This document shows positions 45,007 to 53,988 of a DNA stretch of 64,000 nt, one piece after another. The notes under the pieces were generated by a model that saw nothing but the letters and a program-made list of their open reading frames with translations, did not search any database and had not been told where the DNA came from. Numbering within the stretch: position 1 is the first letter of the stretch; the number at the start of each line of letters is the position of its first letter. Both the position numbers and the translations under genes were made by a program. Where the stretch lies: contig CAMRHE010000036.1 in the NCBI GenBank assembly GCA_947044405.1, positions 1,240,001 to 1,304,000 on the forward strand, given 5' to 3'. This DNA is from Leptodactylus fallax. Taxonomy: Eukaryota > Chordata > Amphibia > Anura > Leptodactylidae.

Positions 45007-46019
45007 GACGAGGCGGATAGCCTCTACTACGGCCAGAGTCAGATCTACCTCTAAAGGCCTGGGGTAAAGTTTTACCCTTCCTATCGGCCAAGCCCACCAG
45101 GATCTCGTCTAGGGCACTGCCAAAGACTCTACCTGGCTCAAAGGGTAATGCGCACAAATTATATTTAGAGGGGAAATCAGCTCTCCAGGGTTTTAACCAT
45201 AGAGGTCTTCTTGCTGCAGTGGTAAGTGCCAGGGATTTGGCCGCCAGCCTTAATTGATGGTGGGAGGCTTCCGCTAAATATTCAGCTGCCAGGGAAACCG
45301 AGCCTAGAAACCCGAGCAGCTCGTCTCTGGAGATTCCAGAGTCGATGACACTTCACAACTGAATACGCCTTCTTGAGGGTATTGTCGATGCGCCTGTCCA
45401 TGACAGTTTGGCCACCGCCATATCCACCTTGGGAGGAGGACCCCATTGATCCCATTGAGCAACTGGGAATAAAGCCTTGAACCTCCTAGAAACCACAAGA
45501 GGTTTTTCAGGACATTTCCACTCTGAAGACATTAATCTTTGTAATGTCTCGTCCACTTGGAAGACCCTAGGCCCTCTATAGGTGGACGTGGAGGCTTCCC
45601 CCGTCAACATCACGATCCTTAGACCGGATGGACTTCAGCAGCCGGCTTAGTTTTTCGAGTGGGAAGCACGGTCTGCTGGAATCTTCAGTGGAATCGTCAG
45701 ATGAGAGTGTCTCGTCCACTATCTGATAATCTTCGTCAGCGATGCGTAGGGAAGACTGTGTCTCAACCCGCGGTCTCTTGGCAATCTGGGCGATGGAAGA
45801 ACGGATCTCCTTAAGAGACTCCTCCATATAGTCCTTTACCCAAGTGACAACCTCTCTTATAGAAGGTTCTTCTGACGGAGGTCCACGGCATTGGCTACAG
45901 CGGGTAAAATCATAGCCGTCAGGTAAAGGAGTATTGCAATCCAAACACATTAGGTGTTTACGTTTAGAGGACTTTTTCCTCCTCAGCCCATCGCCGTTAC
46001 CTGATGCAGAAGATGACAT
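44909..46019 (-). pseudogene. DIRS gag-like protein
   Basis: The ATG at 46019 starts MSSSASGNGDGLRRKK. A CxxC-like pair follows (CLDCNTPLP and RCSQCRG, possibly zinc-binding), then an acidic Ser/Asp-rich stretch. The conserved DIRS stretch WGPPPKVDMAVAKLSW follows, then DRRIDNTLKKAYS and a basic Arg/Ser/Gly-rich C-terminus ending EKPSF. At least three frame changes (near 45620, 45400 and between 45300 and 45157) break the frame. About 370 codons in total, a normal size for a DIRS first frame. Confidence 0.85.
45158..45400 (-). other. middle of the DIRS gag-like region, shifted frame
   Basis: The residues DRRIDNTLKKAYSVVK and later HHQLRLAAKSLALTTAAR can be read here in frames other than the preceding one. 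This shows where the gag-like frame is broken, and it links the upstream frame (45401-46019) to the basic C-terminus. Confidence 0.6.
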
Positions 46020-46718
46020 CTTAAACATCAAAAGCCACATGACAATGTAGAATGGAAGATTGCCAAGCATCGCACAAGAAGAAAAAAACCAAGGGGTACC
46101 TTACTTTAAATCGGTCACTTGAAGAAAAAAAGATCCAGTCAGGAAAAACCAGACACCGCCAACCGCAGCAGAGGAGCTAGTAACCACGAGCTCACCAAGT
46201 AAAGGACTGAAGCCCTTTTAAATGTAATCCAGCAGCGAGGGGAGGAGCCAAACAAAGACACATTCATACAGCGCCAAACGAGGTCAAATGCCATAATGGA
46301 GCATAGAGGAGCATAACCCTAAGCCAGAGGCTCTAAATACAAGCAGCAAAAAATAATTCTATATTTTGCCTTTAAAATTTCAATTTTCAAACTTACCGCA
46401 TTTTTCCGAGAAAACCGGAAGTAGGCCGCGGTGGTGCGCAAAGGCTTCCTTCCCCGGGGAATACGGGACCGAAGAAAAGGTTCCGGCCGAAGAGGTTCCC
46501 CGCTTACTTCCGGGATCGCGCTGCCTGCAGAGCAATGAGCCGGGTAATGCTGCGCTGCGGAGCGGAAAAGGCCCGAGGGACCGGAGGATCTTTGGAACAT
46601 CAGAAAGGACCGAGGTACCCCCAAAAGGTAAGCCAGGAGCTTTAGGAAAAAAACCCTAGCAACGGGAGGTCACCAGAGACCTCCGTCCACCTGTCCCAGA
46701 CAGGACAGAAAAAAACAC

Positions 46719-46862
46719 AGTGGAGGGAGGTCTCAGGTGCCCTCTTATAGGGCCAGTAGGAGGCACCTTAAATTTGGTGCTAATTAAAGGATTCCACTGT
46801 CCTAAACAACACACAGGGGCAGAGATACCCCATATTGTGCTGCTGTCGGATGTAAGGGGAAT
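46719..46862. repeat. DIRS inverted terminal repeat, high-coordinate side
   Basis: It pairs with 41274-41420 and ends at AAT 46860-46862. It precedes the gag-like frame in the element's reading direction and probably contains the promoter. Confidence 0.92.
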
Positions 46863-47761
46863 GGCATTTTAGGGGCTCAGCAAATGGAACATGGCACCTG
46901 TAACTATTCCGGCAAAATCTGCCCTCGAAAAGCCAAACAGCCCTCCTTCCATTCTGAGCCCAGCCATGTACCCATACATTTTACGACCAGATATGGGGTT
47001 TTACCATATTATGTAGCAAACTATGGTGTGTTTTTTCTTCTCTAACCCCTTGTGAAAATTAAAAATGTGTGGCTAAATGGACTGCTTATTGGAAAAAAAG
47101 TAATTTTTTATTTACTTGTCCAAATGTTAATAAAATCTGTGGAACAGCTGTGGGGTCTAAACGCTCACTATAACCCTTGATAAATTCTGTGAAGGGTGTC
47201 ATTTTTGGAGGTTATCATACTGGTACTTTAGGAGCTCTGCAAATATGATATGGCACCTGAAAATTATTCCAGCAAAACTGTCCTCCAAAAGCCAAATAGC
47301 GCTCTTTCCATTCTGAGCTCCACCATGTACCTATATAGCAATTTAAGACCACATATGAGGTATTCATGAGCAATTGATTAACAAACTGTGGGGTGCTTTT
47401 TCTCCTTTAACCACTTGTGAAAATGAAAACTTTGGGGATAAAGTGACATTTTAGTAATTTTTCATTTAGTAATTTTCATTCCATTTTTCACTTAGTACTT
47501 TTTCAACTATTCCAGCAAAATTTGCTTTTCTGTCCAAACAGCAGTTTATATCCACATTTCCATCTTTCCGTATTTCTGTGCTCGGGACAAATTGCATAAC
47601 AAAGAGTTAGATGCATTTTCTCCTTTAACCCCATGTGAATGTGTAAATTTTCAGGGTAAAGAACGTATTATCAGAAAAAAAAAAGTCTGAATTTCACCTC
47701 CATATTGTTTTAATTCTTGTGTTGCTTAAAGGGTTAACAAATTTCCCAAATACTGTTTTGA

Positions 47762-49123
47762 ACTACACAAGTCTACAAATTTTCAAAAGTTGTTTGGTTT
47801 AGAAATAAAATGAGCCATTTCTTAATGATTTTCATGTGCTGAATTCAAATATCACAAGGAAAACTGTCAATTGGCTCTAGTTTCTATGCTATCGAAGAAT
47901 TCTCGTTTTACTGTTATGTAAATTGTATATATGGTAGTGCATTGCCATTGTGCAGTAAGACAGCTTTAAGACTCAGCTTGGATGAATCGATAAATAGCCT
48001 CCACTCCCCTGGGTTATAGCTGATGTTGAGAGCTTCTATTAAACTGCAGAGGTTATTGGATGCAACAAGATCACCCACCTTGAAGAAGAATTGGACAAGA
48101 TGCTTTTGACGGTCCTGGAACAAAGAAATCTGAACATCATCTGCTAGCAGATTCCACTGTTGAAGTCTGGAACCTAAGAGCTCTGCCTTACTATTGGGCA
48201 GATCTAGATATATAACAAGATTGTTCAGTTCACTTTGCGATATAAGGTGTGGTTCGGTGGAGATTGATGAAAGAAAATCTTGATCGTGCGAGGTATATGG
48301 TTCATGACCACATGCTCCTTCTTTTTCCTCAGTGGAATCGAGTGAGATTGTTTCTGGTGCTTTTGGAACTGGCAGTTCTTCTGAATGAGCTACTGGGTGT
48401 ATCGTAGATGGAATATTTGGATACTGTAAAGTCCACTTCTTTTTATTCGAAATTCCTTTCCCAATAAGGAGGCACCATGCAGAAATAGCAGTATGGTCAG
48501 TTGGCTCTCTCCAGACCACTGGCACTGCAAAAGGCATAGATTGTCTTTTCCCGTTCAACCACTGTGTGAGGTTTGATGAACATCTATTACAGCATGTGTG
48601 TGGAGCCCAACACTTGTCCTGATCTCCTATTTTGCAGCCGAAATACAGGTGGTAGGCTTTCCTAACCATGGGAGTCAAACTTCGCATTTGTGACGCAAAA
48701 GTCACTTTGCCGCATATATAGCAGAAATTATCTGCTTTATTAATGTAAGTCCGAGGCATCGCTGAACGTATATAGACTGAACGATGTAAGATGAACTGTA
48801 ACAAGTGTTGGATGGCTAATAGAGGGAGAATATATAAAGTTGTGTGCTGCAAGTTTAATTAGGATTGCATCATCTGGCCTTTATTGCCCTCTTTCTATTG
48901 GTCATTCTGAGATGATGCAATTCTAGTAGATGATGCAATTCTGAAGATGCAAACTTTTCCCAGTATTGTATTAAAGGCATGGAGAAATATCAAAAGCACC
49001 TCTGTATCATCAAAATTAGAACCAATCTCAAAATTTGAGCATCATTTTCGATCTCAGTGCCCCAAAATTAGTTAAGATCAACTGTTTTCATGTCTGAACC
49101 AATCTGGCTGTAGACCAGTGTTA
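47762..49123 (-). mobile_element. 1.36-kb element with an unknown cysteine-containing ORF
   Basis: The segment interrupts the 340-bp-period repeat block. The second block copy, at about 62735-62765, is uninterrupted at the same place. Candidate 5-bp duplications TTTGA lie at 47757-47761 and 49124-49128. The ends carry short inverted repeats ACACAAGTCTACA and ACACTGGTCTACA (11 of 13 identical). It contains the open frame 47914-48759 on the minus strand. Superfamily unknown to me. Confidence 0.65.
47914..48759 (-). CDS. uncharacterised CxxC-containing protein, probably transposon-borne and C-terminally truncated
   Basis: From ATG 48759 (MPRTYINKADNFCYICGK) the frame is open for 281 codons with no disruption. 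CYIC (residues 14-17) and CCNRC (about 56-60), with the intervening HLYFGC and HTCC, suggest a zinc-binding N-terminus. Next are VWREPTDHTAISAWC, an acidic Ser-rich linker, and a conserved-looking LDLPNSKAELLGSRLQQWNLL. NPGEWRLFIDSSKLSLKAV then leads to a stop after ALPYIQFT. From memory, similar multi-copy proteins annotated as uncharacterised occur in fish and arthropods and continue well beyond this point. If so, this copy has lost its C-terminal half. The function is unknown and I do not assign one. Confidence 0.6.
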   Translation of the reverse strand: MPRTYINKADNFCYICGKVTFASQMRSLTPMVRKAYHLYFGCKIGDQDKCWAPHTCCNRCSSNLTQWLNGKRQSMPFAVPVVWREPTDHTAISAWCLLIGKGISNKKKWTLQYPNIPSTIHPVAHSEELPVPKAPETISLDSTEEKEGACGHEPYTSHDQDFLSSISTEPHLISQSELNNLVIYLDLPNSKAELLGSRLQQWNLLADDVQISLFQDRQKHLVQFFFKVGDLVASNNLCSLIEALNISYNPGEWRLFIDSSKLSLKAVLLHNGNALPYIQFT

Positions 49124-49205
49124 TTTGAGGGATGATTTATGGGGGTTTCTAATATATAGGCCTTTATAATCTCCTTCAGAACTGAAGGGGTCCCTAAAAA
49201 ATGAG

Positions 49206-49438
49206 TATTAAAATAAAATAATGAAAGTGACATTCACATTTGGTGGAATTTTCCTTTGCTGAGATTATATAAACAATAACTTTATAAACTTTATGCTTTG
49301 TGTACAGCAGTGCTAGGCTCTGAGGGACAATATACTGCCTTATCCCTCATATATACAGGTCCACTGTGTGCCCTGCTTTATAGTGCAAAGCTATCAACAT
49401 CATAAGTTATGTAAGTCAGGTGTTTATTCCCTATATAC
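49206..49438. other. short non-coding stretch
   Basis: AT-rich DNA between the repeat block and the hAT MITE. Nothing is recognised apart from the CTATATAC target copy at its end. Confidence 0.4.
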
Positions 49439-49866
49439 CAGGGGTCTCAAACACGTGGCCCCGGTGGCTGCAATCTGTGGCCCACTGCATCCTCCCGATC
49501 CAGCTGCATCGGCAGAAACGGGGAGAAAAAAAACATGACTCGGCTCTTTATCTCTCCGTTCCCCATCACCTATGGCTCTTTTCCCCTGCCCCAGGCTTAT
49601 TGCTGTGACGTATGTGCACTTGGAACAGGGGAAGAAAGCACGACTGAGAGCAGTGAGGAAAGTACTGAGATCACTGCTGGAGTGACATTAAAATGTGTGG
49701 GACCACTCTGATGGGGGGGCATAAAAATGTGTACAACGACTTGGGGGCCACTGCTAGAGTTATTTAACAATAAATTTGTATTGCATAGAATTTGTAAGAA
49801 ATGTGGCCTTCAACTTCAAATATTTTCTATGTGCAGCCCATTTGCCTGGTGACTTTGAGACCCCTG
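49439..49866. mobile_element. hAT MITE with CAGGGGTCTCAAA ends
   Basis: It is 428 bp with ends CAGGGGTCTCAAAC and GACTTTGAGACCCCTG. A perfect 8-bp duplication CTATATAC flanks it (49431-49438 and 49867-49874). There is no transposase. The ends are of the widespread vertebrate hAT/Charlie type. Confidence 0.92.
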
Positions 49867-49874
49867 CTATATAC

Positions 49875-50284
49875 CATCATTCAATAGGAAAACGTTAGAG
49901 ATAGTTAGGTACAAGTTGGATTGTTTTTCCTATTTACAGCTTTTGAAATGTTTGCTTAACCATAGCAAGGCTTGGTACAATGGATCTTTTTATTTGCAGT
50001 CTAATAAATGAGCTGGCGATGAGGTTAAATAGGCACCAAGTTATGCAAATATTTTTATGCCTCAGTGGGAGGAATACTTTATTACCTCAAGAATAATTCA
50101 TTGTGAGGTGCATGGCTGATTATGTAGAAGCATTATATGAATGAGTACCTATTTATTTCAAGGGGCAGAATAATGAGTCTGCAGGACTGGCGGAGAACGC
50201 TTAATAAAAGCAGATGGAAAGAACATAAAAAAGGAATTGTTGGCACAAATTATTGTATTAAAAATATAACATTTATAAAAAGCA
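49875..50284. other. non-coding DNA without recognised features
   Basis: AT-rich DNA before the tandem array. No gene or repeat end is seen. Confidence 0.4.
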
Positions 50285-50823
50285 CTAGCAGAAGGCCCCG
50301 ACTTCGCGCGGGTATATTTAATTTTTTGTTTGTGTAGTGGCTCCATAAGAATTGGCCAGTTTTGCACTTGACATTCAGTATGGCAGTCCAGTATAGGTAC
50401 AGTCTATTTATGGCTGTGTTGTTATGGAAACTTGGTAAATGAAATGTGAACTTATATTGTGATCATGTGTATCTCAGTTTGGATATCAGTGAAAAACCTG
50501 TGATCGGTTGTTATGGAAAACCTGGAGTAAAGCTGTGTGTATGTGACCTTGTGTAACAGTGTCATCCACAGCATCTTGCCCCTTTAAAGCTGACCTACAG
50601 CAGTGAAGAAAAATGGCAGGGTTGTTATGGAAACATAGAGTGCAGCTGTGTGCATGTGGCTGACAATGCCTTGTCAGATTGGAGACGGGGTGGGTCTGCT
50701 GGGGAGTTTCAGCAGCTGGCTGTTGTCTGTGACATATCTTGTCAGATTGGAGACGAGCTTGGGTCTGCTGAGAGTTTTCATTAGCTCGAGCAGCAGCCAT
50801 GCATTTTGCTGCAGGAGCTATGA

Positions 50824-51394
50824 ATACAAAAAACTGATGGGCAAATAGCTAAATCACAAAAAACGTGCGAGACAAGTACCAATAAACCAAAAAACAAATT
50901 CATGCTCACACATAAGTAAAAATCCAATCATATAATTTATTAAAGAATTAATGAACACAACAACATATAAATGCGTTCCTCTGGACGAAGCCTGTGGCGA
51001 AACGCGCGTCGAGGTGTTTGTTACTTAGGTGGGTTATTTCAGGACGTTTTATTTATGCTATACGTGGTTTCCTTAGCACATATTTTATATATTATATTAT
51101 GATTTATGGTTCATTTCTTTATAGTTCTTAGGTGTACCTTGTACACAGAGATCTTAAGCACCCTATTTATCAAGTGATATATATTTATATATATTTTTTA
51201 TATTGTGCTTTATTGGATTTTCCATGTACTTCCATTATGTGATTTCCTGATTTTCCTGCTTTTGTATATGTTTATTTTTTGGTATTTCCTTGGATTCCCC
51301 CATGTGTTTATATGTTGTTGTGTTCATTAATTCTTTAATAAATTATATGATTGGATTTTTACTTATGTGTGAGCATGAATTTGTTTTTTGGTTT
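50824..51394. mobile_element. non-autonomous PLE-like foldback with hammerhead-like core
   Basis: It is 571 bp between near-identical 13-bp duplications GCAGGAGCTATGA (50811-50823) and GCAGGAGTTATGA (51395-51407). Arms of about 95 bp are inverted (50879-50975 and 51302-51390, around CATGCTCACACATAAGT). The same unit position is empty in array units 2 and 3. The 13-bp duplication, the outward-facing inverted ends and the hammerhead-like motif fit a Penelope-like derivative. No protein is encoded. Confidence 0.7.
50978..51014 (+). ncRNA. hammerhead-like motif in the foldback
   Basis: CCTC (stem I) is followed by TGGACGA, then AGCC-TGT-GGC (stem II), GAAA, CGCGCGTC, and GAGG closing stem I. The GAAA core and the loop-less ACGC/GCGT stem III match PLE hammerheads. 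The first core strand departs from the CUGANGA consensus at one or two positions, so activity is uncertain. Confidence 0.55.
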
Positions 51395-51449
51395 GCAGGA
51401 GTTATGAGTAGCTTAAAAACTTTTCAATTTATAAGTATGGCAGTCCAGT

Positions 51450-52211
51450 CAGTGGCATAAATACCGGGATAGCAGCGGTAGCGGCTGCCACAGGGCCCGG
51501 GACATTATGGGGTCCAGTGGGCCCCTCAAGTTTTTTTTTTTTTAATAGGCCATTACCTGCTGTTGTAACACCAGCAGTTAACGGACCCTATTTACTTACC
51601 GATCCCAGCTGCTGCTCACAGCCGCCTCCGCAGAAGGTGAAGCACAGGTGGTAAGTAAGGCCGAGGGCCGCAAACCCCACAATCACTGCTATCATTATAC
51701 TCTGGTATAATTATACTCTGATCAGAGGCCCAGGGGAGGTGAGGGAACATAAAAAGCACTGTTACTTACCTCTCCTGTGCTCCAGCAGGCTTCGGGCCTC
51801 CTTTGTGTCGTCCCAGACATCGGTGGGCCAGTCCGACGTCATTATGTGTCGCGGCATATGACTGACTCACGTGACGTCTGGTCCAACATTGAAGAGGTAG
51901 CATGGAGTGTGCCGGAGAGGTAAGTAACATTTGTTTTTTATGTTTGTATCCTTCCCTGGGTCTCCAATCATTATACTCTGGGGTCTGTTCATGGGTGGTC
52001 CACAATGGGGCATAATACTATGTGAAGAGGCCACTATGGGGCATAATACTGTGTGCAGGGTCCACTATGGGGAATAATAGTGTGTGCAGGGGCCACTATG
52101 GGGCATAATAGTGTGTGCAGGAATGCGGTTTGTACGGGGGGGACGGTTGTCGGGGGGGCCCCCATGTCAAATGTTCACCTTGTGGCCCAGCCATTCCTAC
52201 TTACGCCACTG
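51450..52211. mobile_element. hAT element in array unit 1
   Basis: It is 762 bp with ends CAGTGGCATAAATACCGG and CTTACGCCACTG and target copies AGTCCAGT (51442-51449) and AGTCCAAT (52212-52219). It contains a roughly 31-bp minisatellite (51985-52125: GGGGCATAATAGTGTGTGCAG-type units). Non-coding. Confidence 0.9.
51985..52125 (+). repeat. minisatellite in the unit 1 hAT copy
   Basis: About four units of GCCACTATGGGGCATAATA plus GTGTGTGCAGG, of about 31 bp each. The same array occurs in shorter form at 55135-55280. Confidence 0.85.
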
Positions 52212-53446
52212 AGTCCAATATAGGTACAGTCTATTTATGGCTGTGTTGTTATGGAAACCTGGTAAATTAAATGTGAACTTATATTGGCTGATACAGGTGA
52301 TATGACTGAATATTTACAGACCTGTGAACTGCTATTGACTAATACAGGTCATAAATAGCTTGGTTGCTATGGAAACCTGGTGTAAAGCTGTGTGCCTGAG
52401 GAGACTAAGCGCCTGCAAGCTTCTATTGGCTGATAAGGGACATGTGACCGTGTGTATGGCAGTTGGAATATGAGTGAAAGACTTGCAAGATTGTATTAGC
52501 CAATGCAGATCATTTTTTGGGAATACTGTATCTCAGGAACGGTACGTCCTAGAGAGCTGAGACCCGGTCTAAGATCTTCCCGGACACCTGATGTACCTGT
52601 GTACCAAATTTGGTGAGGATTGGCCCAGTCGTTTGGTCACGCATAAAGAACAGACAGACAGATAGAAACTCATTCTTATATATATAAGAGACTAACAGAA
52701 GGACCCGGCTTCGCACGGGTACATTTCATTTTTTGTTTGTGTAGTGGTCCCATAAGAATTGGCCAGTTTTGCACTTGACATCCAGTATGGCAGTCCAGTA
52801 TAGGTGCAGTCTATTTATGGCTGTGTTGCTATGGAAACCTAATAAATGAAATGTGAACTTATATTTGCTGATGCACATCATATGAGTGAATATTTAAGGA
52901 CCTGCGAACTGCTATTGACTCATACAGGTCATAAATAGCTTGATTGCTATGGAAATCTGGTGTAAAGCTGTGTCTATGTCAAGACTGAAGAACCTGCGAT
53001 TTTCCATTGGTCCATAAGCGTCATGTGATCATGTGTATCTCAGTTTGGATATCAGTGAAAGACCTGTGATCGGTTGTTATGGAAAACCTGGAGTAAAGCT
53101 GTGTGTATGTGACGTTGTGTAACAGTGTCATCCACAGCGCCCTTCCCCTCTAAATGTGACCCACAGCAGTGAAGAAAAATGGCTGGTTGTTATGGAAACA
53201 TGGAGTGCATCTGTGTGCATGTGGCTGACAATGCCTTGTCAGATTGGAGACGGGCTTGGGTCTGCTGGGTTGTTTCAGCAGCTCGCTGTTGTCTGTGACA
53301 TACCTTTTCAGATTGGAGACGGGCTTGGGTCTGCCCAGAGTTTTCATTAGCTCGAGCAGCAGCCATGCCTTTTGCTGCAGGGGGCATGAGTAATTTAAAA
53401 ATGTTTCAATTTATAAGAATGCTGAAATCCAGTATGGCAGTCCAGT

Positions 53447-53567
53447 CAGTGGGTAAATACCGGGGTAGCAGTGGTAGCGGCTGCCACAGGGCCCGGGACA
53501 TTAGGGGTCCTGGCAGGCCCCTGATGGTTTTTTTTTTAAAAGGCCGTTACCTGCTGGTGTAACACCA
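53447..53567. mobile_element. truncated hAT copy in array unit 2
   Basis: The left end CAGTGGGTAAATACCGGGG follows AGTCCAGT 53439-53446. After about 120 bp (AACACCAG) the sequence jumps to the flank CTGATACACGTGATATGAC. A deletion has removed the right end, the second target copy and the adjacent flank. Confidence 0.85.
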
Positions 53568-53919
53568 GCTGATACACGTGATATGACTAAATATTTAAGG
53601 ACCTGCGAACTGCTATTGACTAATACAGGTCATAAATAGCTTGGTTGCTATGGAAACCTGTGTGCCTGAGGAGACTAAGCACCTGCGAGCTTCTGTTGGT
53701 TGATAAGGGACATGTGACCGTGTGTATGGCAGTTGCAATATGAGTGAAAGACTTGCAGGCTTGTATTAGCTAATGCTGGTAATTTTTTGGGAACACTGTA
53801 CCTCAGGAATGGTACATCTTTTAGAGCTGAGACCTGGCCTAAAATATTCCCGGACACCTGATGTACATGTGTGCCAAATTTGGTGAGGATCGGTCCAGTC
53901 GTTTGGTCATGCATAAAGA

Positions 53920-53920
<1 letters not shown>

Positions 53921-53960
<40 letters not shown>
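53921..53960 (+). repeat. (CAGA)10 microsatellite
   Basis: Ten perfect CAGA units near the end of array unit 2. The same place has about three interrupted units in units 1 and 3. Confidence 0.95.
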
Positions 53961-53988
53961 AACTCATTTTTATATATATATAAGAGAC

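Larger units (their letters stand above)
41248..46862 (-). mobile_element. DIRS-like tyrosine-recombinase retrotransposon, structurally complete
   Basis: It is 5615 bp read on the minus strand: inverted terminal repeat, gag-like frame, reverse transcriptase-RNase H frame, tyrosine recombinase, internal complementary region, terminal repeat. The internal region (41464-41555) is complementary to both extreme ends joined at ATT (41514-41516). That matches the AAT trinucleotide at each terminus (41248-41250 and 46860-46862). This is the arrangement expected if DIRS cDNA circularises through a 3-bp recombination site. No target duplication is seen, as is usual for the group. Gag and pol frames are broken; a 406-bp insertion lies at 43198-43603. 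Confidence 0.95.
38640..49205 (-). repeat. large repeat block of about 340-bp period, first copy (interrupted)
   Basis: Remaining block sequence lies at about 38640-39637, 40819-41247, 46863-47756 and 49129-49205. The insertions between are a mariner-like element, a DIRS element and the 1.36-kb unknown element. On the minus strand it shows recurring marks: AAATTTATCAAGGGGTATAGT, GGTTAAAGGAGAAAA, ACCCCATATGTGG and TGGCTTTTGGAGG. They recur about every 340 bp. The same series occurs on the plus strand at 62640-64000. I recognise it as an abundant anuran repeat type but know no family name. An open frame is not preserved. Confidence 0.7.
50285..52692 (+). repeat. array unit 1 (with PLE and hAT insertions)
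   Basis: The head GGCCCCGACTTCGCGCGGG is diverged from units 2 and 3. It contains the foldback at 50824-51394 and the hAT copy at 51450-52211. It ends CAGACAGACAGATAGAAACTC and TATATATAAGAGAC. Confidence 0.8.
52693..53988 (+). repeat. array unit 2
   Basis: It is 1296 bp, the shortest unit, because its hAT copy is cut. It contains two adjacent blocks CAGATTGGAGACGGGCTTGG about 70 bp apart. It ends with ten CAGA units (53921-53960), far more than units 1 and 3. Confidence 0.8.
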
